Of a stretch of DNA of 7,825 nucleotides, positions 1-6,963 are shown in pieces (position 1 is the stretch's first letter; each line of letters begins with the position of its first letter). A program made the position numbers and the translations under genes. The notes beneath the pieces were generated by a model. That model ran no database searches. It was not told the origin of the DNA and saw only the letters and a program-made list of their open reading frames with translations. Source of the DNA: an uncultured Bacteroidales bacterium (lineage in GTDB: Bacteria; Bacteroidota; Bacteroidia; Bacteroidales; F082). The stretch is from contig CALEMB010000210.1 in NCBI GenBank assembly GCA_937902805.1, positions 1-7,825 of the forward strand, given 5' to 3'.

Positions 1-40
1 CGATCGGGTTCCCTTATTTTTTGGATTGACTCCAACATCA

Positions 41-2404
41 TCAGTGGCTGATCACGACGCGCTGGTTGCTCACCGTGCCGTCGTTTTGGAGGATGTTGAA
101 GAAGTAGACGCCGTTGCTGTAGCCGTTCAAGCTCACGTTGACGCTCTTTCCGTTGGCAGGGATGGTCTCCACCAAGGCACCCAGCACATTGTAAACCTTC
201 ACACTCTCGATATCGTTTTCAGCTACAACACTCACGCTGGCGTTGGCGGGGTTGGGATAGATCTTTGTCGTTGATGCAACCTCTGAGATACTCAGCAGCT
301 CGCCGTCAACAGTAACATTGAAGAACACGTCTCCATAATTGGATTCCACCTTAATGATAGTTTCCGCAACGCTTCTTCCAACCACAACAGCCGCGCCGAT
401 GTTGAAGAAGAACTCTTCTCCTTCATTGATGGTATAAGGCAACTCATTGGAAGGTTCAATAATCAGGTACTGGTCGCCTGTAGGATTGCTTTCGGTTATG
501 GCAGTAATCTCAATGGGTTCGTGCGAGGCATAATTGCCATTGATTACGGAGGCATCAAATGTAGGTTCATCAACCGTCAAATCAATGTAAGGTGAACCGG
601 CGATATACAATCCCATATCTTGCATACTTTCGGTCGCCACGGCCACTGTTCTGACAGAAGTTTGTTCATTGGGGTACAAAGCAACTACACCGACCACATA
701 GAACACCTCAGGATCGCCTTCAAACGCATATTCAGTATCGGTAATGTTTTCTGCCACCAGTTCATTGTTGACATAGACATTGTATCCGGTAGGGTTGCCC
801 TCGGTTGGAGCATCCCAAGCGGCCACCATCATACCTCTAGGAGCATTGGCTTCAGTCAAGGTCAGGTTCTCGACAGGATACGGATGGACTTCGGTATATT
901 CGTAAGCGAAGTGGCTGTTATACACATACTTCGAACCGTTGTTCTGCACCCAGATGGACACTTCCAGGTCGCTCATTTCCTCAACGTGGGTGGAGCCCAT
1001 GTTTTGGGTGAACTCCAGACGTTGCAATTCTGCACCCGAGAAAGCGATGGAAGAACCTTCGCCGTCAGGCATCATCTTCATAAAGACATGGTGGAACGAG
1101 GTTTCACCGTTGCCGCCTACGTTATTGTGCGTCACTTTTTCGTTAACCGAAACATACACGCGAGCTTCAACGTCAACGTATGGCATCACGTCAGCGATAA
1201 TGTGGATATCGTTGCCTTCAACGGTGAAGGAGCCTCTCACGTCGAAGTAACCAGGTTCGTCGGCATGCTGGTTGAAGGTGTTTGCGTTAACGGCAGTGCT
1301 ACCAAGATTCACACCGTCAATGATGACATTCGGAACGGCGCTAATACCATAATAAACGCGGCGCACGCCACCTTCGGCAGTGTAATAGGGGTCACCGTTG
1401 CCGGGCCAGTTCATCTGATACTTGGTATAGGTGAAGCGACCGGCGTTGTTGTTGCAGAAGGTGTTCATTTGGTTGTTCACGCTCACGCAAGGGCCACAGG
1501 TGGAAGACGAGAAGTGCTCAATCATGGGAATTCTCTGGACAAAGTCAAGCGGGACGGAAACGGTTTTTTCCCACGTGTTGTTTTCTGCGATATCGTCTTC
1601 CTCGCCATTCACATGGAGGATTCTCAATGTAACAGGATAGCTGCCAGGATTAGGCAGGGTGATAGGTTGGGTGAAGTTCAAGTTCGTGGTGGCCAAAGAA
1701 GCAAGATTGACGTTAAAGATCTGCGTCACAGGTTCCATGCCTTCAACTTCGTAAGAGGCCTCGATGGAGGTGACGGTAGTGCTACCATAGTTCATGACAC
1801 CCAAGCTGACCGACATGTTTCCAATACCATGAATGTCAGGTAAATTAGTACCTGTAGTGGCAATGTCTAGGTTTTCAAGAGTGAACGCCTTGATGTCATC
1901 GAAGAACCAGTTGTCCATGTTGTAAGAATTTCCGTTGTAGAAGATGCAGAATTGGAAATTGGCACTACCCACGTCGGCTGTGGTGACTTGTTGGGTCACC
2001 GTATAACTTCCGTCCGTTGAATAATTCTGGGTCCATGCCTGGTTCCAGGTGTTGCCACCGTCGGAAGTGGTAGCAATACCCAGAGTGTGAGAACCGCTGT
2101 AGTTGTCGAGGCAATGCTTGAACGAAATGACAATGCTGTTCAGTCCAGTCAAGTCAACGACGGGGGATACGAAACGGGCAAGGCCGTTGAACTGGGGGCT
2201 CCAGTTTAAGAGAAGCTCATTGGCTTGCCCGCCTGCATTATTTGTCGATGAAATGGACCAGTTGTTGACACCAACGCCAACTCTAGTCCAACCAGCAGGA
2301 AGGGCGTTGCCATCAAAGGTCTCCTCAATGTAGACAGCACGGGTTTGTGCCATGGCTGCTGTTGCAAAAAGCAACGCGAATACGAAAAGTAAAGTTTTTC
2401 TCAT
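41..2404 (-). CDS. T9SS-sorted secreted multidomain protein (choice-of-anchor J, Omp28/thioredoxin-like, Fn3)
   Basis: A 787-residue protein predicted to be exported by Sec and carried to the surface by the type IX secretion system. Residues 1-20 are a signal peptide (MRKT, hydrophobic core, AMAQ end), which supports this start. Residues ~25-175 resemble a choice-of-anchor J/cleaved-adhesin beta-sandwich (EETFDG near 27, WFFDD near 166). Residues ~177-285 look CARDB-like (NYGS near 205, AENN near 273). Residues ~290-500 resemble Omp28-type thioredoxin-like domains, with C303-G-P-C306 and a likely cis-proline at P358 (AVPNV). Residues ~508-591 are Fn3-like, and ~600-700 resemble an ASH/HYDIN beta domain. 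Residues ~712-787 are a T9SS type A sorting domain (KIYPNPA, VKVYNVLG, NGVYFF). Five cysteines are visible: 98, 153, 303, 306 and 317. The tail and signal peptide are clear. The middle domain names are by-eye assignments. Substrate or ligand is unknown; it could be an adhesin, a redox protein or both. It is probably monocistronic, with its own promoter upstream. Confidence 0.93.
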   Translation of the reverse strand: MRKTLLFVFALLFATAAMAQTRAVYIEETFDGNALPAGWTRVGVGVNNWSISSTNNAGGQANELLLNWSPQFNGLARFVSPVVDLTGLNSIVISFKHCLDNYSGSHTLGIATTSDGGNTWNQAWTQNYSTDGSYTVTQQVTTADVGSANFQFCIFYNGNSYNMDNWFFDDIKAFTLENLDIATTGTNLPDIHGIGNMSVSLGVMNYGSTTVTSIEASYEVEGMEPVTQIFNVNLASLATTNLNFTQPITLPNPGSYPVTLRILHVNGEEDDIAENNTWEKTVSVPLDFVQRIPMIEHFSSSTCGPCVSVNNQMNTFCNNNAGRFTYTKYQMNWPGNGDPYYTAEGGVRRVYYGISAVPNVIIDGVNLGSTAVNANTFNQHADEPGYFDVRGSFTVEGNDIHIIADVMPYVDVEARVYVSVNEKVTHNNVGGNGETSFHHVFMKMMPDGEGSSIAFSGAELQRLEFTQNMGSTHVEEMSDLEVSIWVQNNGSKYVYNSHFAYEYTEVHPYPVENLTLTEANAPRGMMVAAWDAPTEGNPTGYNVYVNNELVAENITDTEYAFEGDPEVFYVVGVVALYPNEQTSVRTVAVATESMQDMGLYIAGSPYIDLTVDEPTFDASVINGNYASHEPIEITAITESNPTGDQYLIIEPSNELPYTINEGEEFFFNIGAAVVVGRSVAETIIKVESNYGDVFFNVTVDGELLSISEVASTTKIYPNPANASVSVVAENDIESVKVYNVLGALVETIPANGKSVNVSLNGYSNGVYFFNILQNDGTVSNQRVVISH

Positions 2405-2447
2405 AGCTGTAATTATTTTAAGTGTTTATGATTCGAAGAATTGGATG

Positions 2448-2455
2448 CAAAGATA
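2448..2455 (-). promoter_or_regulatory. Bacteroidota -7 promoter element for the T9SS surface protein
   Basis: Read on the minus strand this is TATCTTTG, a perfect match to the Bacteroidota sigma-ABfr -7 consensus TAnnTTTG. Transcription would start about 6-8 bases downstream, leaving a 5' leader of roughly 35-40 bases before the ATG at 2404. I see no clear TTTG at the -33 position. That position falls inside an inverted repeat instead. Confidence 0.6.
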
Positions 2456-2461
2456 TAAACA

Positions 2462-2501
2462 ATTTTGGATGGTGATGCTTTTTTTGAAAAAAATCCAAAA
2501 T
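2462..2501. repeat. Inverted repeat after menA, overlapping the downstream promoter's -33 region
   Basis: Nine-base arms ATTTTGGAT (2462-2470) and ATCCAAAAT (2493-2501) are perfect inverted complements separated by 22 bases. The inner part of the loop also holds a T-run facing an A-run (2480-2492). The right arm touches the menA stop codon, and the left arm lies just upstream of the -7 element of the next minus-strand gene. It lacks the GC-rich stem and trailing T-run of a standard intrinsic terminator. It could be a weak terminator for the helicase-menA transcript or an operator for the surface-protein promoter. Confidence 0.45.
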
Positions 2502-3406
2502 CAAAACAACAACAACACACCGAAAACCAGCACCAAAAGGAAAGAATGTTTGACCTGACGGCCCAAAAACGGGTCGAGTTGTTCGGGATACGTTTTCTTA
2601 ATGGCTACCAAGTCTTTGAGGAACAAGAGGAAAAGCAGCCAAAAAGCGTATGTATAATAAGGTGCTTGTTTTAGGATGAGAAAAACAGTGAGGCAAACGA
2701 ACGCCCCAATGATGAGCAGGCAATGGTAAACAAAGGCTTTTTTTAACCCTAACTTCACCACGAGGCTATTTTTGCCCGAGGCCTTGTCGTTCTCATAGTC
2801 CCGCATGTTGTTGATGTTCAAAACGGCATTGGAGAGAAACCCCATAGCGGTGGCAGGCAACAAAACATGGAAATCCAATACTTTGGTAGCAAGATAGAAA
2901 GTGCCTGCTACAGCCGCCCAACCGAAGAAAAGGAAACAATACAAATCACCAAGGCCGCGATAGCCATAAGGATGTTTGCCCAAGGTGTAAAACAGGGCAG
3001 CCAACACTGCACCGAGACCCAAGGCGGCAAAAACGGCAAGTTCTTGCCACATCAAACCTGAGAAAACAAAAACCAGTAAAGCACCTGAAATTAGGCATAA
3101 TAAAGCGGTAACGCCCAAGCCTCGTTTCATTTCCTGTTCGGTGATGGCACCGCTCTGCATCTCTCGTTGCGGTCCAACGCGCTTCACGTTGTCAGTGCCT
3201 TTCTTGAAGTCGCCGTAGTCGTTGGCGAAGTTGGAAAGGACTTGGAGCAGAATGGCGGTTAAGGCACAAAGTATGATGGTCAAGGTCCCTGAGCCTGCCG
3301 AAGGGCCGACACTATAGGCTAAGAATCCTCCCAGCAGCACTCCGGAAAAAGAAAGCAGCAGCGTCCGAGGACGCGCTGCTTTCATCCATGTTTTAAACGT
3401 AGCCAT
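2501..3406 (-). CDS. menA: 1,4-dihydroxy-2-naphthoate polyprenyltransferase MenA
   Basis: A UbiA-superfamily integral membrane prenyltransferase of 301 residues, a normal length for MenA. It transfers a polyprenyl chain from the diphosphate to 1,4-dihydroxy-2-naphthoate, giving demethylmenaquinone, the membrane step of menaquinone synthesis. Both metal/diphosphate-binding aspartate motifs are visible: NDYGDFKKGTD (residues 62-72, D63/D66/D72) and NNMRDYENDKASGKNS (199-214, D203/D207). About eight to nine hydrophobic segments are spread along the protein, for example around 15-33, 41-58, 97-117, 122-141, 153-173, 182-198, 224-245, 250-266 and 288-301. KASGKNSLVVKLG after the second motif favours MenA over UbiA. 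The start ATG overlaps the last base of the upstream helicase stop (TAATG), so translation is probably coupled and the two genes co-transcribed. No other men gene is in the window. Confidence 0.93.
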   Translation of the reverse strand: MATFKTWMKAARPRTLLLSFSGVLLGGFLAYSVGPSAGSGTLTIILCALTAILLQVLSNFANDYGDFKKGTDNVKRVGPQREMQSGAITEQEMKRGLGVTALLCLISGALLVFVFSGLMWQELAVFAALGLGAVLAALFYTLGKHPYGYRGLGDLYCFLFFGWAAVAGTFYLATKVLDFHVLLPATAMGFLSNAVLNINNMRDYENDKASGKNSLVVKLGLKKAFVYHCLLIIGAFVCLTVFLILKQAPYYTYAFWLLFLLFLKDLVAIKKTYPEQLDPFLGRQVKHSFLLVLVFGVLLLF

Positions 3407-3408
3407 TA
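3404..3408 (-). promoter_or_regulatory. TAATG stop-start overlap coupling the helicase gene to menA
   Basis: On the minus strand the bases read TAATG. TAA (3408-3406) ends the helicase gene and ATG (3406-3404) starts menA, sharing one base. This fixes the menA start and suggests that ribosomes finishing the helicase reinitiate on menA. No separate promoter for menA is needed. Confidence 0.8.
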
Positions 3409-5577
3409 TCTTCTACGGCCTCCTCCTCTGCGGCGCGGTGAGTAATAATCGTTGTCGTCATAACGGCTGGCGCCACGGCGACCACGGTTCGATTCCCTAG
3501 AAGAATAACCACCACCTCTTGAGGAACTGCTGCCACGCGAGGAGCCTCCTCTTGAGCTGCTGCTCTTTGAGGAACTGCTCTTTGCATTGCCACTGCTCTT
3601 CTTGGCACCAAAACCACGCTCGGCATTGCGTTGTTTGCGGCTCGGGCGGTCGTCATCGTCGATGAAGATTTCGATGTCGTCCAAATGTTCTCTCCAATCG
3701 GGGTCGAGCCACTCACGACCATCGCGGGAACGCTCCGACTTATAATACGTCCTATCGTCGTCGAAGCCCTTCTTTTTCTTCTTTGCCTTCTTCTCGGAGA
3801 ATTCTTCGTATTTGGTCTTGCGCTCTTTCTTCTCGTGGAAGTCGTCTTGTTTCTCACGGTGTTCGCCGCCATGATAGTCGTCGCGGTCGCGGCGTTCCTT
3901 GCGTTCTTTTTTCTCGCCGAAGTCTTTCTTTTCGCTCTTCTTGCGCTCGGGCTGCTCTTTAGCCACCTCCACCACGATGCCACGCGGGTTGCTATGCGGG
4001 TCGGCGAAGCTCTCCAAAATCAGCGGCACGAAGCTCTCTTCCACGTCAACGTAGGAGAAGTCGGGATAGAGGTCGATGCGGCCAATCGGGATGTTCTTCG
4101 AGCGGGTGACGTCGTTGATTTTGCCGATGATTTTTTGTGGCAGGATATGGTCGTTTTTGCCCATGCCGAAGTAAAGGCGTTTCATCGTCTCGTCCTTGTG
4201 GTCGCGTTCCTTCTTGCGTTCCTTTTTGTCTTTCTTCTCGTCTTTTTCGTTCACGTTCAGGTCGACGGCATCCTTGTAATAGTCAAGGAAACGGTTGAAG
4301 TTGAGGGCCACCATGCGGGTGATGAGTTCCTCGCGGCTCATCCAGTCCAGCTTGCGGAAAACGACAGGCAAGTAGTCGTCGATTTCCTCGCGGTTGATGT
4401 CGACATGCTCAATGCGGTCGATGTGGTTGAAGAGTTGCTTCTCACACACTTCCTTTCCTGTGGGGATAATGCCCCGCTCGAAGGGACGACCGACGATTTT
4501 CTCTATTTGTCTGATTTTGCCTTTCTCACGGAGGTTGATGAGGCTGATGCAGATGCCGCGTTTATCGGCACGACCTGTACGCCCGCTGCGGTGCACGTAG
4601 GTCTCGATGTCGTCGGGCAGGTTGTAGTTGATGATGTGAGACAATTCCTTCACGTCGATGCCACGGGCAGCCACGTCGGTAGCCACCAGCAATTGTAAGC
4701 TGCGTTTGCGGAAGTGGTCCATGACATTGTCGCGCATAGCCTGTGAGAGGTCGCCATGCAGGGCAGCGGCGTTGTAGCCGTCCTGGATAAGGTTGTCGGC
4801 AATCTCCTGGGTCTCCAGTTTGGTGCGGCAGAAGATGATACCATAAATCGATGGCGTGTAGTCGATGATGCGCTTCAGCACGGAATAGCGGTCCTTAGCG
4901 GCCATCATATAATAAATGTGGTCGACATTGGCGGTGCCGGAGTTGCGCTCGCCCACGGCCACCTTCACGGGGTCGGTCATGTATTTGTTAAGGATGGCCT
5001 CCACCTCCTTCGGCATGGTGGCCGAGAAGAGCATGGTGTGGCGGCCTTCCTTGGGCATGTACTCGAGGATGTCGTCGACTTCCTCTTGGAAGCCCATGTT
5101 GAGCATTTCGTCGGCCTCGTCGAGGATCATGGTCTTCACATTACTGAAGTCGACGCGGTTGCGGCGGATCATATCGCGCAGACGGCCGGGCGTGGCCACG
5201 ATAATCTGAGGTTTCTTGGCTAAGTCCTTGAATTGTAGTTCGATGCTGGCACCGCCGTAGACGGGCACAATCAGGATTTCGGGAATGTACCTGGCATAAT
5301 TGCGCAAGTCACGGGTAATCTGCATGCAGAGCTCACGCGTTGGGCAAAGGATTAACGCCTGGACGCAACGTTGCTCCGGATCGATTTTGTTCAACAGCGG
5401 CAAGCCAAAAGCAGCCGTCTTGCCCGTTCCCGTCTGTGCAAGGCCCACGAAGTCTACATCTTGCTCAAGGAGTACAGGGATGGTCTTCTCCTGTATCGGC
5501 ATAGAATTTTCAAACCCCAGCTCCTTTATAGCCTTCAACAGAGCGGGATTCAATCCAAAATCGGTAAATTGTGACAT
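3406..5577 (-). CDS. deaD: DEAD-box ATP-dependent RNA helicase, DeaD/CsdA type, with DbpA RNA-binding domain and disordered tail
   Basis: A cytoplasmic ATP-dependent RNA helicase of 723 residues. The family unwinds structured RNA in ribosome assembly, mRNA decay and cold adaptation. All core motifs are present: Q motif (F4, Q29), motif I AQTGTGKT (47-54), Ia PTREL (79-83), Ib TPGR (129-132), II DEAD (153-156), III SAT (185-187), IV IIFCRTK (247-253), V ATDVAARGID (299-308) and VI HRSGRTGRA (329-337). Residues ~340-440 match the helical extension/dimerisation region of DeaD/CshA proteins. Residues ~466-540 are a DbpA-type RNA-binding domain (RLYFGMGKND, GRIDLYPDFSYVDV). K/E/D-rich linkers flank it (441-465, 541-604). 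From ~658 the tail is S/R/G-rich and ends PRRRGGGRRR, RGG-like and probably disordered, which makes the protein longer than the core family. It overlaps menA by one base and is the first gene of that pair. The long open frame antisense to it at 3631-4698 is judged a shadow. Confidence 0.96.
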   Translation of the reverse strand: MSQFTDFGLNPALLKAIKELGFENSMPIQEKTIPVLLEQDVDFVGLAQTGTGKTAAFGLPLLNKIDPEQRCVQALILCPTRELCMQITRDLRNYARYIPEILIVPVYGGASIELQFKDLAKKPQIIVATPGRLRDMIRRNRVDFSNVKTMILDEADEMLNMGFQEEVDDILEYMPKEGRHTMLFSATMPKEVEAILNKYMTDPVKVAVGERNSGTANVDHIYYMMAAKDRYSVLKRIIDYTPSIYGIIFCRTKLETQEIADNLIQDGYNAAALHGDLSQAMRDNVMDHFRKRSLQLLVATDVAARGIDVKELSHIINYNLPDDIETYVHRSGRTGRADKRGICISLINLREKGKIRQIEKIVGRPFERGIIPTGKEVCEKQLFNHIDRIEHVDINREEIDDYLPVVFRKLDWMSREELITRMVALNFNRFLDYYKDAVDLNVNEKDEKKDKKERKKERDHKDETMKRLYFGMGKNDHILPQKIIGKINDVTRSKNIPIGRIDLYPDFSYVDVEESFVPLILESFADPHSNPRGIVVEVAKEQPERKKSEKKDFGEKKERKERRDRDDYHGGEHREKQDDFHEKKERKTKYEEFSEKKAKKKKKGFDDDRTYYKSERSRDGREWLDPDWREHLDDIEIFIDDDDRPSRKQRNAERGFGAKKSSGNAKSSSSKSSSSRGGSSRGSSSSRGGGYSSRESNRGRRGASRYDDNDYYSPRRRGGGRRR

Positions 5578-5608
5578 TAATGATAAATTATAGGTGTGAA
5601 TTGGGCTG

Positions 5609-5616
5609 CAAAAGTA
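5609..5616 (-). promoter_or_regulatory. Bacteroidota -7 promoter element for the helicase-menA operon
   Basis: On the minus strand this reads TACTTTTG, matching TAnnTTTG. The predicted start of transcription, near 5602, leaves a leader of about 25 bases before the helicase ATG at 5577. The upstream spacer is AT-rich (5617-5636), with a repeated ATTAAC (5623-5628 and 5631-5636). I do not see a clear TTTG at -33. Confidence 0.6.
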
Positions 5617-5689
5617 GTAATAATTAACGAATTAACCCATTGAAGTCTTTATTTTTACGGAAAAATAGCCATGAAACACCGATTTTATG

Positions 5690-5697
5690 TAAATTTG
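5690..5697 (+). promoter_or_regulatory. Bacteroidota -7 promoter element for the serine hydrolase gene
   Basis: TAAATTTG matches TAnnTTTG exactly on the plus strand. Transcription would start around 5703-5705, only a few bases before the ATG at 5708, so the mRNA would be nearly leaderless. No clear -33 TTTG is visible at the expected distance, so this may be coincidental in an AT-rich spacer. Confidence 0.45.
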
Positions 5698-5707
5698 TCC
5701 CTCGTAA

Positions 5708-6907
5708 ATGAAACGCCGATTCTTTCTAGTCATAATATTACTGCTCGTAGTGACAGTCGTTGTCACGGTTTCCTTTTGTGGGAGACGATGCAGCCATGAA
5801 ACGCCCATCATCAATGTTGACAGCCTTTTCGTCGACTTGAACAAGGCGATTGTTGCCCAACGCTTCGAAATGGCCGACAAGACCTTTACGGACTTGTCGC
5901 GTAAAGGCATGAACGGTGTAGTGCTTTATGCCGAGCAAGGAGAAGTCGTCTATGAGCAGGCTTTCGGTTGGCGCGACTTGAGCAAGCGACAAAAAGATTC
6001 ACTGCGTGTTGACGATGCCTTCCAACTGTCTTCGGACTCTAAAATGTTTACTGCCGAAGCCATCATGTTACTCAAGGCCGACGGCAAGCTCGACTATGAC
6101 GACGAGGTGCAGAAATACATCCCCGAATTTCCATACGAAGGTGTCACGATACGGCATTTGCTGCACCACCGTTCAGGTTTGCCACGCTACGATTCTATGG
6201 CGGATGAGTTTTGGCCCGACCGCAAGAAGCCTTTTTCCAATGAGGCTTTGATTAAAATGCTGGCCGAGAAAAAGCCCGAACCTTACGGCACCCCTGGTGG
6301 TGGCTATTTCTACAACAACATCAACTATGCACTGCTGGCATCGGTGGTGGAGCGGGTGAGCGGACAACACTTCGAGGACTTCATGCGCGAACGTATATTC
6401 GAGCCCTGTGACATGACGCATTCCTATATCTATTCTATGCGTGACGATACGGTAGTTTCGTTGTTTATGCCTGTCGAGGTGCACGGCCACGATATGTACC
6501 GTAGAGGTCCCGTAAAGACACAAAATGATTATCTCAACGGTGTAATGGGTGACAAAATCATGTTTTCGACCGTGGAGGATCTTTATAAATACAATCTGGC
6601 CCTGGACAGTGGTCTTTTGTTGCCTGACAGCTTGCAGAACGAGGCGTTTGTGCCAGGCTCTGAGAAATGGAAAAACGACGAGAATTACGGCTTCGGTTGG
6701 CGTATGAGCAAAGAACACCCCGACACCTATTTCCATTTCGGCTGGTGGAAAGGATACCGTAGCCTCATTGTCCGCGAGGTGGCACACCGCCGTTTTCTCG
6801 CCATCCTGACCAATACTACAGTATTGATACCCAGCGAGGTGATTTGGGATTTTGTGTCCGACACCACGGTGATGTTGCCTGAATCCACGCTTTGGACAGC
6901 GGAATAA
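5708..6907 (+). CDS. Serine hydrolase, beta-lactamase/penicillin-binding-protein-like family (class C fold, S12-type)
   Basis: A 399-residue envelope protein of the PF00144-type beta-lactamase-related family, which includes D,D-peptidases, esterases and class C beta-lactamases. The N-terminus (KRR, then hydrophobic ~5-23) is a signal peptide or membrane anchor. C24 in VSFC could be a poor lipobox. The catalytic triplet of motifs is complete: S109-x-x-K112 (nucleophile and general base, in FQLSSDSKMFTA), Y202-N-N (PGGGYFYNN) and H343-F-G345 (in the KTG-equivalent position). The family signature KADGKLDYDDEVQKYIPEF lies near 123-141 and RHLLHHRSGLP near 149-159. An in-frame TAA directly before the ATG (5705-5707) rules out an upstream start. 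The true substrate cannot be told from sequence: cell-wall peptides or small esters are as likely as beta-lactams, so this should not be read as a resistance gene. It is divergent from the helicase operon and convergent with the response regulator. Confidence 0.93.
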   Translation: MKRRFFLVIILLLVVTVVVTVSFCGRRCSHETPIINVDSLFVDLNKAIVAQRFEMADKTFTDLSRKGMNGVVLYAEQGEVVYEQAFGWRDLSKRQKDSLRVDDAFQLSSDSKMFTAEAIMLLKADGKLDYDDEVQKYIPEFPYEGVTIRHLLHHRSGLPRYDSMADEFWPDRKKPFSNEALIKMLAEKKPEPYGTPGGGYFYNNINYALLASVVERVSGQHFEDFMRERIFEPCDMTHSYIYSMRDDTVVSLFMPVEVHGHDMYRRGPVKTQNDYLNGVMGDKIMFSTVEDLYKYNLALDSGLLLPDSLQNEAFVPGSEKWKNDENYGFGWRMSKEHPDTYFHFGWWKGYRSLIVREVAHRRFLAILTNTTVLIPSEVIWDFVSDTTVMLPESTLWTAE

Positions 6908-6941
6908 AAAAGCGCAAAATCCCTTTTAGGACCTTGCGCTT
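6905..6941 (-). terminator. Rho-independent terminator of the response regulator gene, probably shared with the convergent hydrolase
   Basis: The arms AAGCGCAA (6910-6917) and TTGCGCTT (6934-6941) form a perfect 8-bp stem. The loop holds a small inner TCC/GGA or CCT/AGG pairing (about 6920-6931). Read on the minus strand, the stem lies about 22 bases after the response regulator stop and runs into six T's (complement of 6906-6911), a classic intrinsic terminator. On the plus strand the stem follows the hydrolase stop directly, but the downstream sequence is only moderately T-rich, so termination in that direction is less certain. The minus-strand T-run overlaps the hydrolase stop codon. Confidence 0.8.
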
Positions 6942-6963
6942 GATGCTTGTTTAGGGTTGTTTC

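Noticed and set aside
16..35. TTGGA-GTCAA-TCCAA hairpin just after the surface-protein stop, as a terminator
   Set aside because: The stem is only 5 bp and AT-rich. In the direction of transcription (minus) it is followed by A's rather than T's, so it does not fit an intrinsic terminator.
620..1843. 407-codon open frame on the plus strand, antisense to the surface-protein gene
   Set aside because: It lies entirely within a gene with a clear signal peptide, domains and sorting tail. Its translation shows no recognisable domain and is rich in His/Val/Arg, typical of a reverse-complement shadow.
3393..3983. 196-codon minus-strand frame overlapping the helicase tail
   Set aside because: It is an alternative frame of the low-complexity tail (Arg/Ser/Thr/Ala-rich), with no domain and no initiation signal.
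3631..4698. 355-codon open frame on the plus strand, antisense to the helicase gene
   Set aside because: The translation begins with long runs of Leu/Phe/Val/Ala that mirror the Lys/Glu-rich helicase linkers (AAG/GAA read backwards). It has no promoter or family resemblance, so the apparent membrane protein is an artefact of composition.
6173..6787. 204-codon minus-strand open frame inside the serine hydrolase gene
   Set aside because: It is antisense to a gene whose catalytic motifs are all intact, and it shows no recognisable family.
5708..6907. Antibiotic-resistance beta-lactamase
   Set aside because: The SxxK/YxN/HxG motifs place it in the broad serine hydrolase family, whose members mostly act on other substrates. 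Nothing in the sequence singles out beta-lactam hydrolysis, and there is no mobile element nearby.
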